The notes beneath the pieces were generated by a model that saw only the letters and a list, made by a program, of their open reading frames with translations, made no database searches and was not told the origin of the DNA. A DNA stretch of 64,000 nt, taken from positions 1,116,001-1,180,000 of the forward strand of contig NZ_JBLWFK010000002.1 of assembly GCF_048323675.1 (NCBI RefSeq). The letters run 5' to 3'. The stretch comes from Mangrovimicrobium sp048323675 (GTDB taxonomy: Bacteria; Pseudomonadota; Gammaproteobacteria; Pseudomonadales; Halieaceae). This document shows, in pieces, positions 16,924 through 26,028 of this stretch (within the stretch, counting starts at the first letter, position 1; each line of letters starts with the position of its first letter). A program made the translations under genes and the position numbers.

Positions 16924-18168
16924 CTATTGTTTACAGGCACTGTCCTGGCGCGGGTGCAGGCGTATGAAGGGCACGACGACCAGCAGCGTGGCCACCGCCA
17001 GCCCCGCGAATGTCCAGAAAATCCCCATGTAGCTGCCCGTCAGGTCGAAGATCAGGCCGAACAGCGGCGGCGTCGACAGCAGCGCAAGGAGAATCACCCC
17101 GGTCAGCAGCCCCATGGCGCGCCCCACCACCTGCTGGCCGAAGACCCGGGGCGCCAGGTAGCTCTCCATCGGCACCATCAGCCCGCCGAACAGGCCGGTC
17201 AGTGCGACGCCGAGCGCGATGGCCAGGTAGCCGAGGTTCGCCTGGGTCAGGCAGGCCATGCCGAGGCCGAAGCCGCCCAGCGCGAAGGCCATCAGGATGC
17301 GCGGGCCCAGCCGGTCGGAGAGCAGGGCAAAATTCAGTTTGGCGAAAAAGCTGCAGCCCGCATACAGCGATACCAGCGCCGCAGCCTTGCTGACATCAAT
17401 GCCGTTATCCATGACCAGCGGCGCGAGGTTGGTGATCATGCCCTTCATACCCGAGGTCACCACCGCAACCGTTACTGCGATCATCCAGAACGCCGGATCG
17501 CGCAGAATGCTGAGCGCGGAGAACGAACTGGCCGTCCTCTCCGCCTGCGCCAGCGCGGGAGCATCCGCAGCACCGTCGGGATTGAGCCCCCGATCGGCGG
17601 GATGGTTGACCGCCAGCAGCGCCGCGGGGACCGTCCAGGCAATCAGGACCAGGCCCAGCAAGCGCAGCGCCTCGCGCCACTGGTAGGCGTCCAGCAGCCC
17701 CTGGATCAGGAAGGGCCAGAGGAAACCACCGGCGGAAATGCCGGCGATGGCGATGCCGATCGCCCTGCCCCGCCGCTGCGAGAACCAGCGCGAGAGCAAC
17801 ACCGTCGCCGCCAGCGGCCCGATCATCACGTTGGCCGGCGCGATCAGCAGACCGAACACTACCAGTACCTGGTTGAAAGACGTGGTCAGTGATATTGCGA
17901 TATAACCCGCGCCGAGACAGAGCCCGCCGACGACCATGATGGCTCGCAGGGAGTAGCGGTCCATCAATCCGCCGAGGAAGGGTGACAGAATTGCACAGGC
18001 GCCGGAGAGCACCGTCATCGCCAGCATCAATACCGTACGGCTGGGCTGGTATTCCTGCGCAAGGGGCACCGCGACAATGGAATAGGTCATAGCGATCATG
18101 CCGGTTGCCGCCAGCAACATAAAGGCGACGCCGACCTGGCGCCAACCGACGGCGAAGGAATTGGTCAT
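16924..18168 (-). CDS. MFS transporter (monocarboxylate/oxalate-formate type)
   Basis: 414 residues from the ATG at 18168 (MTNSFAVGWRQVGVAFMLLA). Twelve hydrophobic segments are visible, with a GGLMDRYSLRAIMVVGG loop between TM2 and TM3 and a RWFSQRRGRAIGIA loop between TM4 and TM5, both typical of MFS carriers of the OFA/MCT group. The substrate cannot be read from sequence. The gene is monocistronic as seen, with 267 bases between its start and the DsrE-like gene upstream. Confidence 0.9.
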   Translation of the reverse strand: MTNSFAVGWRQVGVAFMLLAATGMIAMTYSIVAVPLAQEYQPSRTVLMLAMTVLSGACAILSPFLGGLMDRYSLRAIMVVGGLCLGAGYIAISLTTSFNQVLVVFGLLIAPANVMIGPLAATVLLSRWFSQRRGRAIGIAIAGISAGGFLWPFLIQGLLDAYQWREALRLLGLVLIAWTVPAALLAVNHPADRGLNPDGAADAPALAQAERTASSFSALSILRDPAFWMIAVTVAVVTSGMKGMITNLAPLVMDNGIDVSKAAALVSLYAGCSFFAKLNFALLSDRLGPRILMAFALGGFGLGMACLTQANLGYLAIALGVALTGLFGGLMVPMESYLAPRVFGQQVVGRAMGLLTGVILLALLSTPPLFGLIFDLTGSYMGIFWTFAGLAVATLLVVVPFIRLHPRQDSACKQ

Positions 18169-18435
18169 GGTGACTCTCTGGAGTGATGCGGGGTTATTGT
18201 TGTGACGGGACCCTGACGTGGAAGCACGGGGCACCGCAATTCCCTCTCAAAGTACAACGGATTGCGTCGCGCAGGCAAATGTATCTCCTGCTGGCGGTCC
18301 TTGCTGATAGGAGTCTGGAGGCACCAATACCGGGATGCCGCTCTCAGGCTATTGATACCTGGCAAGAGCCTCCCGGCGTTGCGCCGCCAGCACGCCCAGG
18401 AGCGCCGATCCAGGCACGCGATAAATCAGGCAGCT

Positions 18436-18960
18436 TCAGAACGGGTTAAGCGTATACCCTTCCTGCTGTAGTAAGGCATGCGCCGTCATCGCCGACAGTC
18501 CGATCGTCACGCCGGGCAGCAGGTCTTCCTTCACAACGTCGCGCATCGCTGCTGTCTGGCCACAAAGTTCGATTCTCGTTCCCGCCGCCACCAGTTCTGC
18601 AATCAGCGTGGCATTGGGATTGGTGCTACCACGCGCCTTATTCGTCAGCAAATCCTTCCATGCGCCTCCGTGAACGACAACGGCAAGTGAAATGTTCTCG
18701 ACCGGCACACCGGCAGCTTCATGCATATTCAAAAACCGCGCCGCACTTACCAGCTTTCGATTGATGTCGTCTTCAGGTCCCGCCTCGGCGACATCGAAAG
18801 CCACCTTGAATCGGGTTTCCGCAGGCAGCTTGGTACCCGGTACTGGGGCATATGAACCGTAGTCGGGCACAACCGCGCCGGGTTTGAACGCATCGGGCCC
18901 GGCCAATGCGGGCATGGCGAGGACGAATATCACAGCGACGCAGGTTTTGAAGCGGATCAT
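18436..18960 (-). CDS. Periplasmic DsrE/DsrF-like family protein
   Basis: 174 residues with a signal peptide of about 20 residues (FKTCVAVIFVLAMPALA). The core has KVAFDVAE, ARFLNMHEAAGVP, LAVVVHGGAWKDLL and IELCGQTA with the single conserved Cys of exported DsrE-like proteins, then LPGVTIGLSAMTAHALLQQEGY. Cytoplasmic DsrE carries sulfur on a Cys; the exported relatives have no proven function. GGAG lies nine bases before the ATG. It is monocistronic, between the MFS gene and the first copy of the intergenic repeat. Confidence 0.85.
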   Translation of the reverse strand: MIRFKTCVAVIFVLAMPALAGPDAFKPGAVVPDYGSYAPVPGTKLPAETRFKVAFDVAEAGPEDDINRKLVSAARFLNMHEAAGVPVENISLAVVVHGGAWKDLLTNKARGSTNPNATLIAELVAAGTRIELCGQTAAMRDVVKEDLLPGVTIGLSAMTAHALLQQEGYTLNPF

Positions 18961-19023
18961 TAAGTGTGTCTCCTTTTGATGAATGCGGACATATCAGGTT
19001 TCAGAATAGTCAAAAGGGACTAT

Positions 19024-19048
19024 GGCCGCTTCCACCTCAAAGCGGTCC
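19024..19048 (+). repeat. Intergenic repeat copy a (right arm only)
   Basis: CCGCTTCCACCTCAAAGCGG with flanking GGC and TCC. Its two ends (CCGCTT, AAGCGG) form a small hairpin. The amidohydrolase stop codon (19037-19039) lies inside this copy, so the last residues of that protein are encoded by the repeat. Confidence 0.75.
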
Positions 19049-20947
19049 TTTAGCTCCGGTCCAATATTCATGACTCTGGCTCAGCAGGTTGGCCAAATGT
19101 CGGGTCGCCAGCAGCGCGACACCCGTATCGCTGGTCGTCGGTGGCAGGACTGGGGCGGAGGCTAACGTGCTCGCGTCCTTCACAGGCAGCACGCGCCCTT
19201 CATGGACAGTTCCCCAAACTGAAACATCCTTTATCTTCAACGGATCGATGGTGACGGGGTTGTCACTGAGGATCGTGAAATTGGCGAGCTTGCCGGGCAC
19301 AATGCTGCCGACGTCCTTCTCCATCCGGAGCGAGTAGGCAGCATCCAGCGTGACCGCCTTCAGCGCGCTGAGTTGGCTGATTCGCTGCCCGGGACCGCGC
19401 AGGTTGCCGTCATTGGTGATGCGGTTGACAGCGGACCACATCAGAAACAGCGGCTGGCCGGGGGCCATCGGCATGTCAGAGTGTAGCGAAAACGAAATTC
19501 CGGCCTTCTCCACATCCGCCATTCTCGCCATGTTGTCGGCTCGTTCCGGGTCCATACCGTTGGAGCGGTAATTGTCGGCGAGTGCAACCGGATAATAAGG
19601 GTTTGCGCTGACGATCGCGCCCAAGCGTTTGATGCGCGCCACCTGCTCCTCTGTGGAAACCGCAAAGTGAATGATCACAGTGCGGTGATCCGGCCGTGGG
19701 TGGCGGCGCATATTGATTTCAAGCTGATCGAGCACCATGTCGAGCCCGGCGTCGCCGTTGACGTGGACGTGCAGCTGGTAGCCGAGGTCCCAATAGACGC
19801 GAAAGGACTGTGCAAAGAACTCGGGCTCCATGATCCACTCGCCCTTGTGCCCGTCGGTATAGCCATCATTCAGCTGCATCAACTGCGAGAAAATCGCGCC
19901 GTCCGCGAACAACTTCACCTGCCTGGGCAGATAAGCGGTCATGCCCTCACCCCAGGCCAGGAGCTCCTCCGTATCCCCGGCAACCCGTTCATCCGGATAT
20001 TTCTCCTCGTCCGCATATTTTGCAGTGATTGATTTGCCGTCAGCGATGAAATAGAAGCGAAAAGGCGAGGATAGATCGCTCAGTACCGCGTTCTGCGCAT
20101 CCTGCAGTTTCCTGGATAGGAGGCCGCCGGGTTCACAGCCAAGTGTCACGCCATTGGTATGGTAATAGAGCTTGACCAACTCCAGACCTTTCTGCAGCCG
20201 TTCGGGAGAGGCGAGCGCCGGAGCAAGCTGCGGCAGGATGGCGAAGAAGCCCTGCTCCCAGTAGTGAGCGTTGTGGAAGTCCGACTGCCTTTTCGCACTG
20301 TCGGGCAGCTCGTCGAACCATTCCTTCGTCACCGCGTATTTCTTTTCGGCAGCGGAATTAAGGAAAAACTCATGGGCCGAACGGTGCCAGACGATGATCG
20401 GCCGCGTCGTGCTGATCGCATCGAGGTCGGCTTTCCTGAGTTCACCATGGAAGTAATGGTGATAGCCCCATGACACAAGCGGTTCGTCGGGGTCCGCCAG
20501 CGCTGCTTCAGCACTGGCAAGACGCTCGAGGTACTCGGACCGATTCTTCGCGGCTTTCGATGTCCCTGTAGGGAGTACCCAATCCTCGATCGAGATGATC
20601 TCGCTTGTCATGGTTAGCGCCGCCAGTAACGGGTGATCGTGCTGGGCAATGAAGCCGGGCACGATGACCTTGTCGGCGAACAGGGTGTTCACCGTATACG
20701 GCTGCTTGCCTGCCGCCGCCCTGAGCTGGTCGAGAGACCCGACAGCGAGGATACGGTCGCCCAGTACTGCCGCAGCTCCTGCTGTTGGCCTCTGTGGATC
20801 GAGGGTTACGATCTCCTTTGCCGGGTAGATAACGATTTCGGGCAGGGTTTCCAACGTATCCGCAATATCCTGCAATGTGGACGTCTGGGCGAGGGTAATT
20901 GACGGAGCGCAGCCGAGAAGGAAGAAAATCAACAAGCCTAATCGCAC
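19037..20947 (-). CDS. Exported amidohydrolase family 3 (YtcJ-like) protein
   Basis: 636 residues from a GTG at 20947 with GGAGG seven bases before it. The N-terminus has a signal sequence; LLGCAPS could be a lipobox, or cleavage may follow SITLAQ. The amidohydrolase fold shows in the AEVVTLD-like start (KEIVTLDPQRPTAGAAAVLGDRILAVG), PGFIAQHDHPLL with the HxH-type metal ligands, HVNGDAGLDMVLDQ, and SDMPMAPGQPLF. YtcJ-like enzymes hydrolyse amide or ester bonds of unknown substrates. It lies 91 bases downstream of the DUF3604 gene and probably shares its transcript. Confidence 0.88.
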   Translation of the reverse strand: MRLGLLIFFLLGCAPSITLAQTSTLQDIADTLETLPEIVIYPAKEIVTLDPQRPTAGAAAVLGDRILAVGSLDQLRAAAGKQPYTVNTLFADKVIVPGFIAQHDHPLLAALTMTSEIISIEDWVLPTGTSKAAKNRSEYLERLASAEAALADPDEPLVSWGYHHYFHGELRKADLDAISTTRPIIVWHRSAHEFFLNSAAEKKYAVTKEWFDELPDSAKRQSDFHNAHYWEQGFFAILPQLAPALASPERLQKGLELVKLYYHTNGVTLGCEPGGLLSRKLQDAQNAVLSDLSSPFRFYFIADGKSITAKYADEEKYPDERVAGDTEELLAWGEGMTAYLPRQVKLFADGAIFSQLMQLNDGYTDGHKGEWIMEPEFFAQSFRVYWDLGYQLHVHVNGDAGLDMVLDQLEINMRRHPRPDHRTVIIHFAVSTEEQVARIKRLGAIVSANPYYPVALADNYRSNGMDPERADNMARMADVEKAGISFSLHSDMPMAPGQPLFLMWSAVNRITNDGNLRGPGQRISQLSALKAVTLDAAYSLRMEKDVGSIVPGKLANFTILSDNPVTIDPLKIKDVSVWGTVHEGRVLPVKDASTLASAPVLPPTTSDTGVALLATRHLANLLSQSHEYWTGAKGPL

Positions 20948-21038
20948 TTCCGATCCTCCATATTTTGAATTTCTGGAAAGTTACACGCACCGGCGCTGTT
21001 TGCTGGGTACAAGTTCTTTGACTTGATAGCCACGAACA

Positions 21039-22958
21039 TTACGGCGTGTACCAAATCGGACTGCTGTATGCGCGATCAGTGACTTCCATCGCCGTGCCCT
21101 CGGGCATTGCGATGTCGAAGTATTTGGCGTCGTACGCAGTCCAGCGAGGGGTTGGAATCTCTATTACGCGAACGTAGTAGAAAGCTCGCAGGTTCGGGTC
21201 GAAGTCGGGATCTTTCCAATACCCGGCAAGGACGGCGGAGCCGATATCGTTGGTGTAAGTGGCGTTGGGCACGTCAACGGTGTTGCCCACAGGCTCCCTG
21301 CAGCGTCCGTCGTCACCGATCGTGCGATCGCCCGACACGGCTACATCGTAGACCTGCTCTCGGGTTCTGCCGTTCGAGTCGAGCCAGCCCTTGATGATCT
21401 GGATGCGGTCGAGGTTAGCGCCGTCGGGATCTCGCAGGGCTCGCACCATGAAGGTGGGTGACGAGCCATCGGGTCCGGGCAGGAGATCTCCGCCCATCGG
21501 CACCCCACGTGAATACCCCTGGCTCGCGAAGTCGGGCCGGTTGACCTCCTGTTCTTCGAAGTCCCAGCCCGCGAAGACGCGAACCCGCATCCGGGAGCCG
21601 GAAGTGGCAAACACCTCACGCCGTGCAAAGGCGTCCCAGATCGCTTCGCGAGTATTCTCGGTCGCCCACACCGCTGCGAGACCGGAGGCGCCGAGGTCCA
21701 CATCGCGTATGGACAGCGAAGAATCCACCGAACTCTCGATGAAGTAACCATCGCGGCGGTGCGGGGAGGGCTCGACGAAGTGTATTTTGCCGAACCAGTT
21801 TTCCTCGCGCGTAGACGGGATGGCGTTGTGGCTGTCGGTCGAGCCGATCATGCCGAACTTGAACGGGTTCACCCCGATCCGGGCGTTTTCAGCGAGACCG
21901 AGTTTGAGGGCCTCTCGGGCGTACTCGGTCTTCAGCATCTCCGGTGTCTTGGCTACAGTGCCGGTGAGGTTTCCCGCATCAATCAGCTCAAAATCCGCGA
22001 ACTCGTCGTCTGGCGAGAGGACCGGGTGAGCCTCCCCGGTTCCCTTGGGCTGGGTTACCTCTACGACGCGTTCAAAGTGCTGGCGCCGCTCGGCGTATTT
22101 CCTGTCGAAGCGCTTTTTGTCGAAGGTTCTGAGCATGAACATCATGCCGTTCGAAAGGTTGCCGTTGTGGGGAATGGCGAAAACCCTCCCTCCAGTCTCT
22201 TCTTCGTAAGCCGTAAGGTATTCCCAGAGATCCTCCGGGTCGTCGCTGTCAAAGGCCGAGAATGGCTCTACCTGCCGGGCACGCTCTCCGCCATCGCGGA
22301 AGATTACATTGCGGTGGAGATTGTTGCTGCCGGGCCCTGAGGTCCACTCGTAGCCGATGAAGGTGGTGAATACGCCGGGGTCATTGAACTTCTCAGCGTT
22401 CTCGATGACGCGCTCCCAGACCCGGGAACGCATCTCGGCGCTGTCGATGGGGTCTTCCCCCTTGGCGTTAAATGCGCTCCACTCGTAAGCCGCCTTGATA
22501 CCTTCGCCCGCCTGGAAATACTCGAGCCACTTCCTGCCGTTCTCGCTTGCCTTCAGGATAGGGTCGCCGCGATCGAGGTAGTCATAGATACCCATGTTCT
22601 CGGCGTGGTCGGCAACGACCACGAAGTCGAGTGGTCGAACCAGTTTGAAAGGGAGGCCGGTCTGGCTCGTCACCGCCTCACCCCGGGAGACGCGGTACGC
22701 CAGTTCCGGGCCCAGGGTGGCTCCCGCCAGCCCGGCGTCCGCGGACCATGAGGTGTGCAGATGGGTGTCCCCGAAATACACGTTCTGGGGGAAGTGCTGG
22801 TCGACATACGGAGAATAATTGTTCTCCCGTTTCGCATAGTCGCTCTCGTGCAAAGTAAATTCCTGCGCGCTCGATGCAACAGCGAAGGAGGCCGTGCATA
22901 CTGAGAGGAAGAGGCGGGTCGCTGTGGGAAGTGAAATGGCCCCATTCAATGCTTTCAT
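21039..22958 (-). CDS. DUF3604 family exported protein (PHP-like)
   Basis: 639 residues with a signal peptide (SVCTASFAVASSA). The DUF3604 opening is clear: VYFGDTHLHTSWSADAGLAG near residue 60, then DFVVVADHAENMGIYDY and IPHNGNLSNG, a His/Asp arrangement like PHP-type metallohydrolases. GFIGYEWTS-like and STDSHNAIPSTREENWFG segments follow. Biochemical role unknown; a secreted or periplasmic metallophosphoesterase-like enzyme is inferred. Its upstream region resembles that of the 24080 gene over about 230 bases. Confidence 0.87.
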   Translation of the reverse strand: MKALNGAISLPTATRLFLSVCTASFAVASSAQEFTLHESDYAKRENNYSPYVDQHFPQNVYFGDTHLHTSWSADAGLAGATLGPELAYRVSRGEAVTSQTGLPFKLVRPLDFVVVADHAENMGIYDYLDRGDPILKASENGRKWLEYFQAGEGIKAAYEWSAFNAKGEDPIDSAEMRSRVWERVIENAEKFNDPGVFTTFIGYEWTSGPGSNNLHRNVIFRDGGERARQVEPFSAFDSDDPEDLWEYLTAYEEETGGRVFAIPHNGNLSNGMMFMLRTFDKKRFDRKYAERRQHFERVVEVTQPKGTGEAHPVLSPDDEFADFELIDAGNLTGTVAKTPEMLKTEYAREALKLGLAENARIGVNPFKFGMIGSTDSHNAIPSTREENWFGKIHFVEPSPHRRDGYFIESSVDSSLSIRDVDLGASGLAAVWATENTREAIWDAFARREVFATSGSRMRVRVFAGWDFEEQEVNRPDFASQGYSRGVPMGGDLLPGPDGSSPTFMVRALRDPDGANLDRIQIIKGWLDSNGRTREQVYDVAVSGDRTIGDDGRCREPVGNTVDVPNATYTNDIGSAVLAGYWKDPDFDPNLRAFYYVRVIEIPTPRWTAYDAKYFDIAMPEGTAMEVTDRAYSSPIWYTP

Positions 22959-22998
22959 TATGATTTCCTATTTTGCCTGGCGCTTGGGGAGCTAACAG

Positions 22999-23268
22999 TT
23001 AGTTATAGACAATCCTGCTGCATAACACTGAACCTGCTTAGTCTAGAACACGGGGAAAAAGCTGCACAGGAATCCATCCTTTCGGGATGTCATCATCAGG
23101 CGAGCAGAACACTTCCCAGTACAGGCAAACAAAGGATGTAACAATCTGGGTCGCCCAGCACATCTATTTCAGTCAAGACCCAGCGTCCGCTCCTAGGCGA
23201 AAGCGGTCCCTAGGCGCGGATTGACGTGTTACCTGTCAAAACTTCCGCTTCCACCTCATCGCGGAAGC
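22999..23268. promoter_or_regulatory. Upstream region of DUF3604, similar to the region at 25789-26017, ending in repeat copy b
   Basis: The 393-base gap 22959-23351 has no gene. By eye, 22999-23268 aligns with 25789-26017: TTAGTTATAG vs TTAATTATAG, ATAACAC, CTGCA.AG.AAT.CA.CCT, TAACAA.CTGGG.CGCCCAGC, then the repeat arm. CTGGGTC (23144) and GACCCAG (23177) could pair. Both regions precede minus-strand genes, so they may be shared promoter/leader sequence or part of a longer repeat. Confidence 0.6.
23194..23268 (+). repeat. Intergenic repeat copy b (both arms)
   Basis: Left arm TAGGCGAAAGCGGTCC at 23194-23209 and right arm TTCCGCTTCCACCTC at 23243-23257, followed by ATCGCGGAA. This is one of the copies in which the arms are far apart (33 bases between). 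Confidence 0.78.
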
Positions 23269-23351
23269 AAGTTGGTGCGACAAACCATCTTCGAGGGTGG
23301 TTGCATTGTGTTAAGTAGCGGTCAATCGAATACCAAAAACTGAAGCTCCAG

Positions 23352-23783
23352 TCAGGGTACATTGCCACCATCTACACAACGAAATCTGATCTCACAGGAG
23401 AAGCGATCGATTTTGATGGGAATGAACAACCTCCTTTCTTGCCAGTTTTCAGTGAAGATAACCTTCAGCGGTTCGTTGCGCCGTGAGCATGCGTCGGTTG
23501 CGGTCAAACGTGCGACCCTCTCTGCTTCCTCTGGACTGTTAGCAATGACCCACACGAAGAAGAGACCACGATCAAACCAGAATCCATTCTCATAATTCCC
23601 GCGAACCTCAGTATTTGGCGTCGGACCCTCATCGGCCTGGGAATCTGCACTATTCCCCAGTACTTCATTTCCCGCTTCCGATTCCGGTGGCGAAGACCCC
23701 ATGGATGCACAAGAACTTAGCGACAATAAATATAGAATTGGCAAGATTGCCCTGCCGAAAAAGAAAAGTCTTTCGGTCAGCAT
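23352..23783 (-). CDS. Small putative lipoprotein, unknown function
   Basis: 143 residues. The N-terminus AILPILYLLSLSSCASMG is a lipoprotein signal with the lipobox LSSC. A low-complexity acidic/Ser stretch (SPPESEAGNEVLGNSADSQADEG) follows, then a compact domain with FWFDRGLFFVWVIANSPEEAERVA and several Cys (DACSRR, FSCEIRFRC). I do not recognise the family. It is a lone gene between repeat copies b and a degenerate copy at 23836. Confidence 0.65.
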   Translation of the reverse strand: MLTERLFFFGRAILPILYLLSLSSCASMGSSPPESEAGNEVLGNSADSQADEGPTPNTEVRGNYENGFWFDRGLFFVWVIANSPEEAERVARLTATDACSRRNEPLKVIFTENWQERRLFIPIKIDRFSCEIRFRCVDGGNVP

Positions 23784-23835
23784 TGCTGCACCTCATGGAG
23801 GTTTCTCAACAGAGTGTAGCCGACAAGTCTTGTAC

Positions 23836-23846
23836 TAGGCGCAAGC
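23836..23846 (+). repeat. Possible degenerate repeat copy n (left arm)
   Basis: TAGGCGCAAGC, one mismatch to the left arm TAGGCGAAAGC, in the gap between the lipoprotein gene and the oxidoreductase gene. No convincing right arm follows, so this may be chance. Confidence 0.35.
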
Positions 23847-24079
23847 ATGTACTGAGCACATCTACCAATACGGTAGCTATAAGAGAATTCTCTCTTCGAG
23901 AAGTACCCTCTTTCGTTCTGCCGGATGGAACCCAATCATTTTGATGCTCCGGTAATCAAGACAACTTTCGCGCTCAACCCCTGGGGAGGCAGGTAACGCA
24001 GGCAACAGGGGCCAATTTGGAGCGTTAGCGGAAAAGTGATCCCTGCCTGGTTGCGCTTGTTATGTTGAATGAACATGTC

Positions 24080-25633
24080 CTATTTGAGTTTCTGGTAGAT
24101 ACGTGGATCAATCGCCGCAGCACTAAACATACCACCGGCAAGTGCTCCAGCTATACCGGGGCTCATTACGTCCTGACCTGTCAGGAATAAACCGGGAAGG
24201 GGGGTGCGGGCGTTTAGTGCATCCGATAACAATCGACGCGGAGTTGTTTCGACACCATAAAACCCACCCTTGTTGTGCCCGGTGAAAAAAGCTGTTGCAA
24301 GTGGTGTGCCGAGTTCATGGAAAGCGATATACGGAGACAAGTCCGGGAACTTGTCCTTAAAAAATTTCAGCAGCCTGGACTCGACACTCTGCTTGAATGC
24401 TGACCATTCATCGGGATGTTCATCCGAACCACCATCGGCAAATTTGGCCACCGAAGACCAATCAGCCAAAAGCATCACATCGCCAGTCTGTTTATTCGTT
24501 GGCCCCGGATTATGTACCGGATTCTTAAGGGAAGAAAACGACACAAACACCATGGAAAATGGCTCATTGTCACCCCCCGCCCAGATGCCATCATTGGTAT
24601 CCCAGCTTTCGTAAAACCAGTGGTTTGCACGCGTCGCCCCATGTTTGGCGATGTCTCCCTCAAAGCCCAGATAAAGGTCGAAGTGACAGACTGATGGTTT
24701 GAAACTGGCAATCTCTTCAATCCAGGGCTGTTGGCGAATTTCCTCCGGCAGCAAGCGCCCCACGGTTTCACCGGCGCCGATCGCCGAGACGATGGTCGGA
24801 GCATTAAATTCTTCACCGGATTGGGTGCGTACGCCCACGGCTTTGCCATTTTCCAGCAATATCTCTCTGACAGGCGTGCCAGCACGAACACTTCCCCCCG
24901 CCATTTCGATGACAGGCACCAGTCCTTTTGCAATGGAAGCGGCACCTCCGACCGGATAGGCAGCGCCTTCAAGATAGTGACCCATGACCATGCCATGAAA
25001 GGCGAAACTAGCTTCGTTCGGTTTGCCGCCATAAGTACCCCACTGCGCGGACAACACAGAGGCAAGTTTCGGATTACTGATGAGTTCATCGATCACCTCC
25101 CCCGTGGTGCGACAGGCCCAGCGCTGGATCTTGCTTTTATTCCACCAGCGATGGGCCGAACGAAATGGTTCAGGCAGCGATCGCTCGGTACCCACCATGT
25201 ATGCAGCTTCCTCCGCCGACTGCAATGCTTCGAAGTAGGCATCGATTTCGGCCGCATTGCCGGGAAACTGATCTTTTAGCTCCATCTTGTAGGCTTCAGC
25301 AGGTCGCCCAACAGAAATATCCAAACCCTCTGGGAAGTGCAGCACATCGTAGAGTGTGCCGATTGAGTGAAACTTGATGGTACCGCCACTAAGCCAGTCC
25401 AGAATCCGGCCCGCGAACTGGTCATGGCCGAATAACCCGCAATAATGCAGCCCGACATCCCAGCAAAACCCATTGCGCGAAAAGGAGTGTGTAAGTCCAC
25501 CGATTACCTGCGCCTGCTCCAGCAGCAGAACTTTGTGATCCATACGAGAAAGTGCCGTGGCCGTCGTCATGCCTCCTATGCCAGAGCCAATGACAATGAC
25601 ATCGAATTCGGTTGCTGATGGCTTGGTTGCCAC
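24080..25633 (-). CDS. NAD(P)/FAD-dependent oxidoreductase, CrtI/retinol-saturase type
   Basis: 517 residues from a GTG at 25633: AAGGAGGG lies seven bases before it, inside the longer frame that opens with ATG at 25654, so the GTG is the better start. DVIVIGSGIGGMTTATALSR is the FAD-binding Rossmann motif, then VIGGLTHSFSRNGFCWDVGLHYCG as in phytoene desaturase and RetSat relatives. The C-terminus LFLTGQDVMSPGIAGALAGG is the second FAD contact. Family members desaturate or saturate polyenes; the substrate here is unknown. Base composition is clearly lower in G+C than the flanking core genes. Confidence 0.85.
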   Translation of the reverse strand: MATKPSATEFDVIVIGSGIGGMTTATALSRMDHKVLLLEQAQVIGGLTHSFSRNGFCWDVGLHYCGLFGHDQFAGRILDWLSGGTIKFHSIGTLYDVLHFPEGLDISVGRPAEAYKMELKDQFPGNAAEIDAYFEALQSAEEAAYMVGTERSLPEPFRSAHRWWNKSKIQRWACRTTGEVIDELISNPKLASVLSAQWGTYGGKPNEASFAFHGMVMGHYLEGAAYPVGGAASIAKGLVPVIEMAGGSVRAGTPVREILLENGKAVGVRTQSGEEFNAPTIVSAIGAGETVGRLLPEEIRQQPWIEEIASFKPSVCHFDLYLGFEGDIAKHGATRANHWFYESWDTNDGIWAGGDNEPFSMVFVSFSSLKNPVHNPGPTNKQTGDVMLLADWSSVAKFADGGSDEHPDEWSAFKQSVESRLLKFFKDKFPDLSPYIAFHELGTPLATAFFTGHNKGGFYGVETTPRRLLSDALNARTPLPGLFLTGQDVMSPGIAGALAGGMFSAAAIDPRIYQKLK

Positions 25634-25788
25634 TTGATAGCCCTCCTTTTTCATCGTTATGGCTGTCGTGACCAGCTAAAGGGGGATTGCCAATCGATTT
25701 CAGGTCAGCTGTTCTCTCCTGCCAAAAGCAGACCATTGCAATTTATCATCGGACTAAAATCGACACATGAGAACTTGCCACATGACTA

Positions 25789-26017
25789 TTAATTATAGGG
25801 AATCGGTCTATATAACACCGATTCCTGGTATGTAGATAGCGTGGAAGAAACTGCAAAGAATTCAACCTCCTGTCGAATGAGCATCCTTACATAACGGGAA
25901 GGCTTTCCCTTATATTGAAAAACAATAGATTTAACAACCTGGGCCGCCCAGCCCGATATTTCCGACTAGCAGCGAGGTCCGTAAATAGGCGAAAGCAGCG
26001 ACCTCCGCTTCCACCTC
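25789..26017. promoter_or_regulatory. Upstream region of the CrtI-like gene, similar to 22999-23268, ending in repeat copy c
   Basis: The gap 25634-26028 contains no gene. It aligns by eye with the region before DUF3604 and holds a hairpin-like CTGGGCCGCCCAG at 25939-25951. The element ends at the repeat copy c, 12 bases from the VOC stop codon. Shared ancestry of the two leaders is the simplest reading. Confidence 0.6.
25986..26017 (+). repeat. Intergenic repeat copy c (compact, both arms)
   Basis: TAGGCGAAAGCAGC at 25986-25999, then CTCCGCTTCCACCTC ending at 26017. The arms are almost adjacent. It ends 12 bases from the stop of the VOC gene. Confidence 0.78.
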
Positions 26018-26028
26018 TTTCCTGTCGT

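Noticed and set aside
18351..18435. Possible PEP-CTERM remnant (VPGSALLGVLAAQRR) just past the DsrE-like stop on the minus strand
   Set aside because: Only about 20 residues resemble a sorting tag and the frame has no body; chance similarity cannot be excluded.
23980..24075. attC-like stretch after the CrtI-like gene
   Set aside because: GCGTTAGC and TTGTTATG recall attC ends but do not fit GTTRRRY, and no matching R'' box is present.
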